NCBI RefSeq assembly: GCF_000003605.2
Contig: NW_003108579.1
Span: 571,553 to 582,748 of the forward strand
Reading direction: 5' to 3'
Length of the DNA: 11,196 nt
DNA from: Saccoglossus kowalevskii
Taxonomy: Eukaryota > Hemichordata > Enteropneusta > Harrimaniidae
Shown: positions 1-7,599 of the stretch, piece by piece
Layout: each line of letters starts with the position of its first letter
How positions within the stretch are numbered: the stretch's first letter is position 1
The notes under the pieces: model-generated
Told to the model about the DNA's origin: nothing
The model's database searches: none
What the model saw: the letters and a program-made list of their open reading frames with translations, nothing else
Translations under genes and position numbers: made by a program

Positions 1-69
1 TTTTGTGTTCATGCGGATAGCAAAATATTGCATTTAATGTAATTGAATTACATCCGTCTCATAAATTAT

Positions 70-285
70 ATTCATAATTACATGTATATTGTTTATAGTT
101 TTGAACGAGCAAAAAAGTCATTTCGTTATAGTGAAATGTCATTCGCATTATTTGTAATGGACATGTTATGAAAAAAAACAAAATGAATAGACATGATGCT
201 ATCTGATGGATTCCCTGGAATAATCACTTGTGTGTTCTCGTAGTCACAGTAGTTGGTTCAGTTAAATGGACATATTGAATATACA
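70..285 (+). repeat. Module C, copy in unit 0
   Basis: Shared landmarks with the other copies are 'acatgtatattgtttatag', 'ttttgaacgagcaaaa', 'tagtgaaatgtcattcgcatta', 'atggacatgttatgaa' and, near the end, 'ggttcagttaaatggacatatt'. The order and spacing are nearly those of unit 1 (1783-1995). Confidence 0.8.
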
Positions 286-302
286 TATGGTCTATTTATC
301 AA

Positions 303-319
303 TGGTCTGATGCAGACCA
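303..319. repeat. Perfect 7-bp hairpin
   Basis: The arms 'tggtctg' and 'cagacca' flank a 3-nt loop just after module C of unit 0. The equivalent place in unit 1 (about 2010-2040) does not keep the pairing. Confidence 0.6.
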
Positions 320-419
320 CTATTTGTAATAATACTAGATATGAAATAAATTTCTGATTGATACACTATGAACACCACATTTGAGATAGGTCGAACACTT
401 GAAACCACCGGAATAAGTA

Positions 420-545
420 GTGTGCTATCATTTTTGTGTTTCGATTGTTGTATCTTGTAAAGGGTTAATAACACTATAACAGGAACTGTTCCTTGTATTA
501 CAATCGAGAGGCGCGTGCAAAGAACGCGAGTTCGAATATATTTTT
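420..545 (+). repeat. Module D (tRNA-like core), copy in unit 0
   Basis: It contains 'ggaactgttcc', then 'gcgcgtgc' (511-518) and 'aacgcgagttcgaata' (523-538). The last part resembles a tRNA B box (consensus GGTTCGANTCC). Relative to unit 1 it lacks exactly 37 nt between these two motifs. The missing stretch is flanked by 'gtgc' in unit 1, which suggests a deletion between short direct repeats here. It may derive from a tRNA-type SINE head, but no intact A box or SINE tail is visible. Confidence 0.35.
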
Positions 546-1050
546 TTTTACCTTTACAATTAGTATACAATCTACACATCTTATTTTACATGTCATGCGT
601 TATATGTCACACTAAAAGTCACACGTGTAAATAATATCCATCGTAACCATATAATACTTCAATGTCAAATTTTGAGTGCGGTATCAGTGATTAAATTACA
701 ATGTATTTTTAATTGTGCCTTTTCTATTTAATTATCATTTGTTACCATTACCCAACCCATAGGAAATATTGGAATAAATGTAAATATATAAACACTATGT
801 GTTTGATCATTCCACATGTGATTTAAATGAGATAAATATATATGTGTGTAACCATAGTAACACATCATCAATGATGATAATGCTGTATGTTTCGTATGAT
901 GACTGTGTAATTATGCATAGCTGATGGTGATTATAAACCGGTAATGTTCCACATCATGCAAGTTATATTCGAAATACACAATTCCTTAATGATTGACGCA
1001 TATTGACACATACGTAGTATACATACTAGTCTAACAAAAATGTTTAAATC

Positions 1051-1070
1051 CATGTCTTAAACAAGACATG
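1051..1070. repeat. Perfect 8-bp hairpin
   Basis: The arms 'catgtctt' and 'aagacatg' flank a 4-nt 'aaac' loop. It sits between unit 0 and module A of unit 1. No T-run follows, so it does not resemble a Pol III terminator. No function is inferred. Confidence 0.65.
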
Positions 1071-1139
1071 AATAAGTATAACATGTATGAACGAGATTAT
1101 TCCCATCAAAACATCGAAATAATTAAATGATGTATATAT

Positions 1140-1345
1140 GACAATCCAATTTCAGCTGTACACGTTTCTTGAAACGGTATAAATTGCAGACGTTCTCGAA
1201 ATTATGTAATGTGAGAAACACCGTTGCATATGGCCTTTCACCATCTACGTCATTTATTACGCCACGAAGCGTTTCGCCGATAGTGGTCACGACTTACAAA
1301 AGAGATGTAATGTTTCCGCGCACTTGTACGTTATCATGTATGATT
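1140..1345 (+). repeat. Module A, copy in unit 1
   Basis: This module aligns with unit 3 through 'tctcgaaattatgtaatgtgag' versus 'gtcgaatttgtgatgtgac', 'tatggcc' versus 'gatggcc', 'cgtcatttattac' in both, and 'cgacttacaaaa' versus 'cgacatacaaaa'. It holds a perfect 6-bp inverted repeat 'cgtttc-tt-gaaacg' (1163-1176). It is CpG-richer than its surroundings, unlike the AT-rich flanks. Confidence 0.75.
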
Positions 1346-1378
1346 GTATTATTTATTATTATTATCATTATTATTATG
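1345..1378. repeat. (ATT)n microsatellite
   Basis: A run of ATT/TTA units with one 'atc' interruption follows module A of unit 1. It explains why a short frame there ends in poly-isoleucine, which is not evidence of a protein. Confidence 0.8.
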
Positions 1379-1439
1379 AAAAAACTAAAACTTTAAGCTC
1401 TTAGATTTGATGTAGACAAATCTCAACTATTTGTTTGTG

Positions 1440-1720
1440 TGATCAAATAACCAGTTAGTATTCAAATATAAACTCGTCGCATCGACAATCGTGAATTATT
1501 AAGCTCACAACAGAAATTACAGATATATAGATATATATATATTCAACATCACTGTCTCTTTCTCTATTTAGTTATTAAATAGATAATTTCAGTACCAGGT
1601 ACATTTAGCTATGGTGCATGTTGCAATATTCAGACATCAGTCTGTGTGATAATAAATTTTCTGAATCAAAATAGGCAGTGTTGGCTTTTATAACATGACC
1701 TCTCTGCACATTTCACATTT
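1440..1720 (+). repeat. Module B, copy in unit 1
   Basis: It aligns with units 2 and 3 by 'agtaccaggtacatttagct', 'tctgtgtga' (1640-1648) and 'ttttctgaatcaaaa'. It includes an (AT)n microsatellite at about 1521-1541. A pyrimidine-rich run ending in 'tatttag' (1550-1571) looks like a splice acceptor but has no equivalent in the sister copies. Confidence 0.7.
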
Positions 1721-1782
1721 AAATTATTCAAATGTATAGCGAAAGGCTGTGTTGGTAACCCTGCTTGAAAGAACATTACATA

Positions 1783-1995
1783 TAACAAGATGATAATGGA
1801 ACATGTACAATGATTATAGTTTTAAAAGAGCAAAGCATTAATTCTATTACAGTGGAATATCATTCTCATTATATTTTATGGACATGTTATGAACGTCCTT
1901 TGCAATACACATCTTCATGTCTAATGGATTCATTTGATAATTACTGAGTGTACTCGAAATCTCAGTCGTCGATTCAGTCAATGGACATATTTAGC
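1783..1995 (+). repeat. Module C, copy in unit 1
   Basis: This copy aligns almost end to end with unit 2: 'ataatggaacatgt', 'gagcaaagcattaatt', 'atatcattctcattat', 'gtctaatg' and 'gattcagtca'. By eye roughly three quarters of bases agree. It shares 'atggacatgttatgaa' with unit 0. Confidence 0.85.
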
Positions 1996-2159
1996 CCGTC
2001 TGGTGAATCTATCAATGTAAATTTCCTGATATAGACACTATTTTTAAATATTTAAATATTTAAAAAATATAACTCGATTAAACATATGGCACTAAGTTTT
2101 ATTGTTCTAAATTTTGGACAAAGTATTCATGATATGATTAAGTAATGTACTGCGTGTTA

Positions 2160-2340
2160 CATTGTGTGTCTGTCATACATTTTTTGTGCTTTGATTTTAT
2201 TTTCCTGTGAATGATTAATAACAATATATAGGAACTGTTCTTTAAAACAGTAGGTAGCGCGTGCTGAATAGGGCTCCCACTTGAAATGTAGTGGGGTGCA
2301 CACAAAACGCGAGTTACAATCCCGTGTTTTGTATTACAAT
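2160..2340 (+). repeat. Module D (tRNA-like core), copy in unit 1
   Basis: It contains 'ggaactgttc' (2231-2240), 'ggtagcgcgtgctgaat' (2253-2269), which resembles the D-arm end of a tRNA, and 'aacgcgagttacaatcccg' (2306-2324), which resembles a T arm with B box. Between them is a 37-nt stretch with a hairpin (stems 2276-2281 and 2290-2295, 8-nt loop). The B-box-like part sits in a second hairpin whose 10-bp arms (2302-2311 and 2323-2332) pair with one G-T wobble. It is too long and irregular to be a functional tRNA gene. A decayed SINE head is possible. Confidence 0.35.
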
Positions 2341-2632
2341 ACATAAATGTTGTCTATCTATGCAATTACCATTCATTCTATACGTCTTTCTTTTGCCAGC
2401 GCCTGAAATACGAGACACGATTTCGTATTTTAAATTCAGTGTTATTTTGTTATTCAATAGAATTGCTAAAATCGTCGTAGATATCAACAGAGATATTTAA
2501 CATCCATAGTTACAATCCTTGGAAAACGTATTTGTAAATATATTTAGGAAAAGCATGGTACCACACGATTTCCCAACACCCTCATAGAAATGTATTGTAA
2601 ACATCATATAAATCTGGTTTTCTTACTTTCAG

Positions 2633-2717
2633 AAGACTGTTCACTACATGGTCTGAATTGATCACTGTTTGAAATTATGATTTGGGCGTAATATCTGGAT
2701 CTGTTACATATAATGCG
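2633..2717 (+). other. Candidate non-coding internal exon
   Basis: An 85-nt segment is preceded by a pyrimidine-rich 'tctggttttcttactttcag' acceptor and followed by a 'gcg|gtaagta' donor, both close to the metazoan consensus. All three frames have a stop inside it (tga at 2654, 2659 and 2670), so it cannot be an internal coding exon. It could be a UTR or long non-coding RNA exon, or a chance pair. It lies in the part of unit 1 that unit 0 lacks. No partner exon was identified. Confidence 0.3.
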
Positions 2718-2829
2718 GTAAGTAACAATTATCTAATTGTTTTTCAAAGGTTGCACAAATATGTCAGTCAGAATAGTTGTGCGAAGTGATAGATTAGTAC
2801 GCGCTATGAATACATTTTAGCAAGGCATA

Positions 2830-3060
2830 TAACACCTGTTATTAACCTATACGTTGCCTAATATCAGTGACGTAATTACAATAGTTTGAGTCTGTGGCGA
2901 ACACGTTTTGCAGTACAAACCATCGAGATTAGACGTTTGATTTACATGTACTGACACAACGGTTGCCATGGAATTAGGCAAATTTAAAAAAAATGTATGC
3001 ACGTACAACATTTACTATTTTTGTTCAAATATGTCATATACCTATGAGAGTAAAAACACG
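2830..3060 (+). repeat. Module E, copy in unit 1
   Basis: It aligns with unit 2 through 'gcctaatatcagtgacgtaattacaat', 'acggttgccatggaatta' versus 'acggtttccatggaatta', and 'caaatatgtcatatacctatg' versus 'aaaatatgtaatatacatatg'. The motif 'tatcagtgatta..attacaat' in unit 0 (682-702) is the matching piece there. Confidence 0.8.
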
Positions 3061-3089
3061 TTTTAATATAATGACATACAACATGATTC

Positions 3090-3360
3090 TGGTTGCAAAT
3101 TTATCAGAGAATATTGGCGATACAGCATATGTGTATGAGTGTAGGGTGGTTTGAAATATTTAAATGTTACTGATTGTTACTGATTATGTATTTTCACTGT
3201 GTAAACATACTTCGCCCGCAGTTGGCACTTTTTCTGTAACACGATCCCAGAAGAGCTATATATTATAAATCTGTATTAATCTGTATCAATAATATATTAT
3301 CAGATATGATGATGTGTGTCATATAATGAAGTGACTGCCTTTGGAGTACCTTTTAATGAT
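3090..3360 (+). repeat. Module F, copy in unit 1
   Basis: The first 50 bp are among the best-kept parts of the array: 'aatttatca', 'gagaatattggcgatacag' and 'catatgtgtatgag' match unit 2 at 5356-5400 with only a few differences. Later landmarks are 'gatgatgt', 'atgaagtgactg' and 'ggagtacctttt'. These match 'gatgatgt', 'atgaatggactg' and 'ggagtcctttg'. Confidence 0.8.
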
Positions 3361-3479
3361 TGACTTAAAAGTAGATAGGCAAAGTCGAATATACAAATAT
3401 CAATATGACACAATATATCTGTCTATCATTCTGTATTTGCAAATATTCACAATAATAACAAAAAAATATACTTCCAAAA

Positions 3480-3592
3480 ATGGATTGACAATAGAAATAT
3501 GCACTATACATATTAAAAAGAGATGCAAATAATATTCCGGACATGTTCCTTGTGTAAAACAAAATATTTCTCTTAATTTGTGTTCATCATTT
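3480..3592 (+). repeat. Module G, copy in unit 1
   Basis: It carries 'atatgcactata' (3497-3508) and 'atgttccttgtgtaaaac' (3543-3560), then 'atttct' and 'ttgtgttcat'. About 27 of the first 30 bases after 3541 agree with unit 2, making this one of the most similar blocks between copies. Confidence 0.8.
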
Positions 3593-3663
3593 TTCTATAG
3601 GTTTATACTGTAGAGTACTTATTTCTTTTTTGCATTTGTTGATTATTTTTGAGGTATCATAAT

Positions 3664-4025
3664 TTTTTGATTAAAATCCGTGCATATTGATTACTTAATT
3701 TGCTACTAATTTTCACTTGTTTTTCTTGTACTATTGATCATAGATGATCTGGGATAATGCACACTGTGACATGTTTTGGTTTAAATCCGTGCATATTAAT
3801 TACCTAATTTACATATTAATTAGCAAATTTCAAGAATTTGCATATGATTTTAATGTAATCTGGTACATGGATGATCTTGAATGATGCTCATACCTGATTA
3901 GTTTTTTGTTTAAATTCATGCATATTAATTATCTGATTTGCAAAGAAATTAACCAATTTTAACATTTTCAATTACTCCTCGTGTACCATTGAACATATTT
4001 CTATGAAACTTTTAAATAGATATGG
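3664..4025 (+). repeat. Nested tandem repeat, three copies of 110-128 bp
   Basis: Copies start at about 3664, 3774 and 3902. Each opens with a T-run, then 'ttaaatccgtgcatattaattacctaatttgc'-like sequence: 'aaatccgtgcatatt' in copies 1 and 2, 'aaattcatgcatatt' in copy 3. Each then has a central A+T stretch and a second landmark: 'gtactattgatcatagatgatct', 'gtacatggatgatctt' and 'gtaccattgaacatattt'. Copies are diverged and differ in length. No counterpart is seen at the matching place of unit 2, so the array probably entered or expanded after the larger duplication. Confidence 0.8.
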
Positions 4026-4164
4026 TCAAAATAATGATTTTGCATGCAATAAACACAATTTGTGCTTAATGCGTATCAAAGAAGTGGTGCTAGTATAGTA
4101 AATACAGTATTCCTAATAAGTAAATTCCAGTATAATAAATAAGTTTGTACTTCAGCACAGGGCA

Positions 4165-4330
4165 GTTTTTTTCAAGCTCTCCATGATTATTTATTTATTT
4201 ATTTTGATTTCTCCATATACGTCATTTGTTATGTCATGAAGCACTTTGCTGATATGAAATAGATGAAATGTTTCCATGCATTGTCTTGGGTGATTGTATG
4301 TGTTGTAAAACGGTTTTTAATTTGTGTTTT
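4165..4330 (+). repeat. Module A, copy in unit 2
   Basis: The shared core is 'tatacgtcatttgttatgtcatgaagc' (split: 'tacgtcattt' at 4217-4226, then 'catgaagc'), aligned to 'ctacgtcatttattacgccacgaagc' in unit 1. It also shares 'gatgaaatgtttcc' (4261-4274) with 'gatgtaatgtttcc' (1304-1317). Several CpGs of unit 1 are TpG or CpA here, as expected from decay of methylated CpG. An (ATTT)n run lies near 4188-4206, where unit 1 has an (ATT)n run a little further on. Confidence 0.75.
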
Positions 4331-4339
4331 ATTGTAGTC

Positions 4340-4640
4340 AATCACAATTCTAGGTTTATGTGAACGTTTCCATATAACTCGTCACACTGGCAAGTGTTGA
4401 TGTACACTATTGTGAATTGTAACACAACAGATGGTACGAACATATATAAAATCTTTTCCGATTTTGTTATTATAACTGAAAATTCGAGTACCAAATACAT
4501 GTAGCTTTTGTATACGCCAGTTACTGAGTTTACGTTGCGAATCTGTGTGACCATTAATATATTTTGTGAATCAAAACATGCATTGTTCGCTTTGTTAACA
4601 CTTCTTGTATAGATACTCACCAAACCATTTAAAATCAACA
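4340..4640 (+). repeat. Module B, copy in unit 2
   Basis: Landmarks shared with unit 3 are 'caagtgttgatgtacactatt' versus 'caagcgttgatgtttactatt' and 'tctgtgtgaccat' in both. Landmarks shared with unit 1 are 'agtaccaaatacatgtagct' and 'ttttgtgaatcaaaa'. The longest open frame of the window (4342-4704, minus, 120 codons) lies over this copy. The sister copies carry no such frame, so I treat it as chance. Confidence 0.75.
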
Positions 4641-4890
4641 CACAAATGTACAATACATTAGTAATGGCAGAACCAACAGTTAGTGTTGCTGTGTTAAGAT
4701 ACACACATATTGCATTAAATATATTTCATTTAGATCTGTCATATCAAGGCTATTTAATAAAAATGTCTTCATTGCAACTCAGTTTTCTTAGATAGTTCAT
4801 AAATCCACTATAGCAATACGCACATATTATAAAAAAACAACAGTTCACTTTGATGAACAGGTTAATATTTTATGCAACAGTAGCTGACAA

Positions 4891-5117
4891 CATATAACAC
4901 TATAATAATGGAACATGTGGCAGATTTTATAGTTTTGAAAGAGCAAAGCATTAATTACACTATAGTGAAATATCATTCTCATTACGTCATTATTGGTATG
5001 TTGTAAAAAAACAATCTTTGAAATAGATATATTCCAGTCTAATGAATTGCCCAGGATAATTACTTGAGTGCGCTTGGATTCCGAATCTGTGATTCAGTCA
5101 ACTGGACAAATTTAGTC
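4891..5117 (+). repeat. Module C, copy in unit 2
   Basis: This copy matches unit 1 as listed there. It includes 'ataatggaacatgt' (4904-4917), 'gagcaaagcattaatt' (4940-4955), a perfect 10-bp palindrome 'cactatagtg' and 'gattcagtca' (5091-5100). The degraded fragment at 6305-6375 is closest to this copy, as both carry 'ttacactatagt'. Confidence 0.85.
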
Positions 5118-5124
5118 TTTAAGA

Positions 5125-5320
5125 TGTGTTATAGTCGCCTAATATCAACGATACAATTACAATAATTTTGTTCTGAGGGTAACTTTTTACTTATACGTAC
5201 ACCATGACGGTTTCCATGGAATTAAAACTTAAAAAATATACAAAATAAAGGTGTATATATGTACTACATGTTAGCATCGTTAATCAAAATATGTAATATA
5301 CATATGTGATTAGAAATTGT
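5125..5320 (+). repeat. Module E, copy in unit 2
   Basis: This is the partner of 2830-3060, with 'gcctaatatcaacgatacaattacaat' (5136-5162) and 'acggtttccatggaatta' (5206-5223). It follows module C almost directly because module D is absent. Confidence 0.8.
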
Positions 5321-5344
5321 TCTGATTTATTGAGATAACATATG

Positions 5345-5610
5345 AGGACGGATGCCAATTTATCATAGAGAATATTAGCGATACAGCATACATATACGAG
5401 TATACGATTGTTTGATTTTATGAATATTGGACATCTGTATGTTCAGCGCGTAACCACACTTAGCCAGCAAGTATTGTTTTCGTATACCAACGTCACAAAA
5501 TTGCTGTATTTGTCTTCATCACTACAATATTAAGTTCGATGATGTATCATGAAGATCGAACGTTAATGAATGGACTGTCTTCGGAGTCCTTTGCCATGTC
5601 TGTAGACAAA
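5345..5610 (+). repeat. Module F, copy in unit 2
   Basis: This is the partner of 3090-3360. An 81-codon frame begins inside it (5539-5784, plus). The sister copy has a stop at the matching place ('atg aag tga', 3327-3335) and frame-breaking indels, so I do not call a gene. Confidence 0.8.
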
Positions 5611-5714
5611 CAGACTTGTATAATAATATGTCACAACATCCATGTCTATCCAGGTAACATACCATTATCACGTGATATTGTTAAAAAATTGAATACTTGC
5701 AAACTAGCATTGGC

Positions 5715-5850
5715 AATAAGAGATATGCACTATATAACTATATATAATATTAAGTCAAAATTAACGACACAGCGTTTTCACTAATATATATTTCAAGATG
5801 TTCCTTGTGTAAAATAAAACATTTCTTTAATTTTTTGTGTTCATAATATT
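5715..5850 (+). repeat. Module G, copy in unit 2
   Basis: It carries 'atatgcactata' (5723-5734) and 'atgttccttgtgtaaaat' (5798-5815), followed by 'acatttct' and 'tttgtgttcat'. The two landmarks are further apart than in unit 1 owing to an insertion or deletion of roughly 25-30 bp. Confidence 0.8.
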
Positions 5851-6079
5851 ATGTTTCCTGTTAAATTTCATTATTATCTTTTCAAAACACAATGCATTAC
5901 ATCATGTTTTCATCAGGTGCTTATATCTTTCTTGTGGTGAAATGGTATTTTATTTTATTACTTTGTCCTTGTGGATTATTTAGTGTTTTTGTGATTGATT
6001 TGTTTTGGAATGCGAAACACTGTTTTTGTTGAACATTTATTAAAACTGTAATATTATTTTTTTAGATTTGGTTTATTGT

Positions 6080-6800
6080 GTGATTACTGGTGTACTGTAT
6101 AGATTATATCTCTGTGTCACGATGACGCAATTCTTTCATCATTATCTGTAGGATACAGAACCAGGGGCACATTTAGAGTTCATTTCTACCATTCATTAGA
6201 CAAATCAAATGTTCGTCAATTTCATGACGATTATTATTCTATATTGTACGTGATATTTAACACTAAATGACACAACTGTCAATAATGTCCACTGTATTCA
6301 TATATTACAACAATGTATGGCTTTTACTGCAGTAGCAAAGACAAATTACACTATAGTTTGAATTTATTTTTAATTACCATATTCCGTAATATGATTATAT
6401 ATTTGAGAAAAAAATAGCAAAATATGAAATTTACTTCTTCACATTAAATGTAAAGCTAAAACTGGCATAAATGCAAATACGCTCAGCTAACTATAACATG
6501 ACGTCATACATCGTGTTGTGTTCAAAGACTTTGTTGAATAAAATATCCATATTTGCCAAAATGAATAAAAATCGAAGATGAAATCTTTATTGTATTGGCA
6601 CAGCTGCAATAATCACTTTAATTATTGAGCTAGGAAAGCACTTTAATATTAATTGCATGTCATCATCAGTTAGACGTATCACTCATAGTAGTGTCGTTCA
6701 TTCCTAATACTGTTCGCGTATCCAATATCCACGTAATTGCATTGGGAGAAATATATTTGACTTGAACCCGAGTAAACTTAGTCATTTAACAAAAACCGTG
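6080..6800 (+). repeat. Degraded extra fragment of the array unit
   Basis: A clear trace of module C lies at 6305-6375: 'agtagcaaag' and 'attacactatagt' (6348-6360) match unit 2 at 4936-4966 in order and with nearly the same spacing. About 200 bp before it, at roughly 6100-6230, 'tatctctgtgtca' and 'agaaccaggggcacatttag' resemble module B of unit 1, where 'agtaccaggtacatttag' occurs at 1591-1608. The B-then-C order is as in the intact units. From 6380 to 6800 nothing else aligns. A perfect CRE-like octamer lies at 6499-6506 but could be chance. Confidence 0.4.
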
Positions 6801-6889
6801 TTTTATGTATGATATGTATGATCATAATGAGCATCAAAGTAATTTAGCCATGTGTATAGTTTAAAATTATAATAAAATTTCACATTTCT

Positions 6890-7085
6890 TCAAAAATTAA
6901 CATTGTCGAATTTGTGATGTGACAACAACGATGGCCGTTTTAACGAAATTGCCTTCGACATCGCCGTCATTTATTACATCACAAATGCGCTTTGTCGCTA
7001 GAGGGCGGACGACATACAAAACATATTTTATCAAATATGGTGCACAAATGTACGACGTAATATGTGACTTTATGTGTTGTAAATT
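6890..7085 (+). repeat. Module A, copy in unit 3
   Basis: The shared core is 'cgtcatttattac' (6965-6977), followed by 'gcgctttgtcgctagagggcgg' in place of 'agcgtttcgccgatagtggtc' of unit 1. It ends with 'cgacatacaaaacatat'. It is bounded internally by a perfect 11-bp inverted repeat (6910-6920 with 6976-6986). This is the least AT-rich stretch of the array. Confidence 0.75.
6910..6986. repeat. 11-bp inverted repeat in module A of unit 3
   Basis: 'atttgtgatgt' (6910-6920) and 'acatcacaaat' (6976-6986) are exact reverse complements, 55 bp apart. A shorter inner pair, 'cgatg'/'catcg' (6929-6933 and 6959-6963), could extend the fold. The unit 1 copy keeps only part ('gtaat'/'attac'). Confidence 0.65.
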
Positions 7086-7129
7086 ATTATCACTTTAAAC
7101 CAAATAAAGTGTTTAAAATCAAGTAAAAC

Positions 7130-7390
7130 AAATTAGGTCTAGGCACAGACAAGCGTTGATGTTTACTATTTTGATTGTTAAGTTCGCGACAAAAGAAACA
7201 AATATATACATATTGGACATCTCTGCTTCTTTGTAATTTCGTGATTAATTTATTTTTAAAATCGGGTTCAAGTATATGTAGTGTATGTTGAAATATTCAG
7301 TGATTGGGTCTACGTGGCCTGTCTGTGTGACCATCTTTTTAGCATAATGGCAAGCTCTGTTGAACAACCAATGCACTTTTTGCAAATGAA
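7130..7390 (+). repeat. Module B, copy in unit 3
   Basis: It carries 'acaagcgttgatgtttactatt', 'gggttcaagtatatgtag', 'ttgggtctacg' and 'tctgtgtgaccat' (7322-7334). All are in the order seen in unit 2 at 4390-4553, with small indels between them. Confidence 0.75.
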
Positions 7391-7599
7391 TCTTATTTCT
7401 AGGGTACCATATGAACTCTGACCCTTATTTCCATAAATCAAGTGAAACGACTACTATATGAAATATGTATCATTAATTTGTTCAAAGCTGAAAGCGTTCT
7501 TCATTAGATGTATACCTGATGTCGTCCAATTAATTACCTTGATATATGTATTTACATAATAGCTGCCAACATTTGCTATCGTACTCAATCATCTTACTG

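Larger units (their letters stand above)
30..1100 (+). repeat. Array unit 0, partial diverged copy
   Basis: This is the 5'-most copy of the composite unit and the window edge probably cuts it. Module C lies at about 70-285, the tRNA-like module D at about 420-545 and module E at about 660-840. Support comes from eye alignment with unit 1: the 'gttaataac...ggaactgttc' run (464-491) matches 2212-2240, 'aacgcgagtt' (523-532) matches 2306-2315, and 'tatcagtga..aattacaat' (682-702) matches 2862-2881. The segment 'acatgtgattt' (813-823) resembles the module E trailing part of unit 2 near 5300. Modules F and G are not convincing here, so the 860-1100 end is a guess. No frame stays open across it, and nothing suggests coding. 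Confidence 0.6.
1100..4040 (+). repeat. Array unit 1, most complete copy
   Basis: This copy shows all modules in order: A 1140-1345, B 1440-1720, C 1783-1995, D 2160-2340, E 2830-3060, F 3090-3360 and G 3480-3592. It matches unit 2 module by module, with interleaved stretches that do not align. It is longer than unit 2 because of the D-to-E segment (2340-2830), which is far longer than the 120-bp equivalent in unit 0, and because of the nested 110-128 bp tandem repeat at 3664-4025. Small local repeats also occur, such as a perfect 10-bp doublet 'tgttactgat' at 3165-3184. No frame is conserved between this copy and the others, which argues against a duplicated coding gene. Confidence 0.8.
4040..6080 (+). 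repeat. Array unit 2, copy lacking module D
   Basis: Order here: a lead-in 'aatgcgtatcaaag' (4068-4081) that matches 'aatgagcatcaaag' in unit 3 (6827-6840), A 4165-4330, B 4340-4640, C 4891-5117, E 5125-5320, F 5345-5610 and G 5715-5850. Module C runs almost straight into module E. The 700-850 bp that separate them in unit 1, including the tRNA-like module D, are missing. Because unit 0 does have D, loss from unit 2 is the simpler reading. From 5850 to 6080 I see only AT-rich sequence without a recognisable module. Confidence 0.8.

Noticed and set aside
1-12. Window start 'ttttgtgttcat', which matches the end of module G (near 3578 and 5835).
   Set aside because: The match is only 12 bp, and the following sequence goes straight into module C rather than the expected post-G sequence.
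1163-1200. Two TTCnnGAA pairs (1165-1172 and 1193-1200), as in heat-shock elements.
   Set aside because: The pairs are not in register with a third unit, and they are not kept in the other module A copies.
4342-4704. 120-codon minus-strand frame, the longest in the window, with a hydrophobic N-terminal third and a possible 'ttg|gtgagt' donor inside.
   Set aside because: It lies over module B of unit 2. The matching parts of units 1 and 3 have no such frame and differ by frame-breaking indels. No protein family was recognised.
5668-5675. Second TCACGTGA, sharing 'attatcacgtga' with 10759-10770.
   Set aside because: The similarity ends outside those 12 bp, and there is no promoter context.
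5539-5784. 81-codon plus-strand frame with a 'ccag|gtaaca' donor-like site.
   Set aside because: The homologous stretch in unit 1 has an early stop and indels, so the frame is not conserved. Its length is expected by chance.
6499-6506. Perfect CRE palindrome TGACGTCA.
   Set aside because: A single 8-bp match is plausible by chance in 11 kb, and no gene start is nearby.
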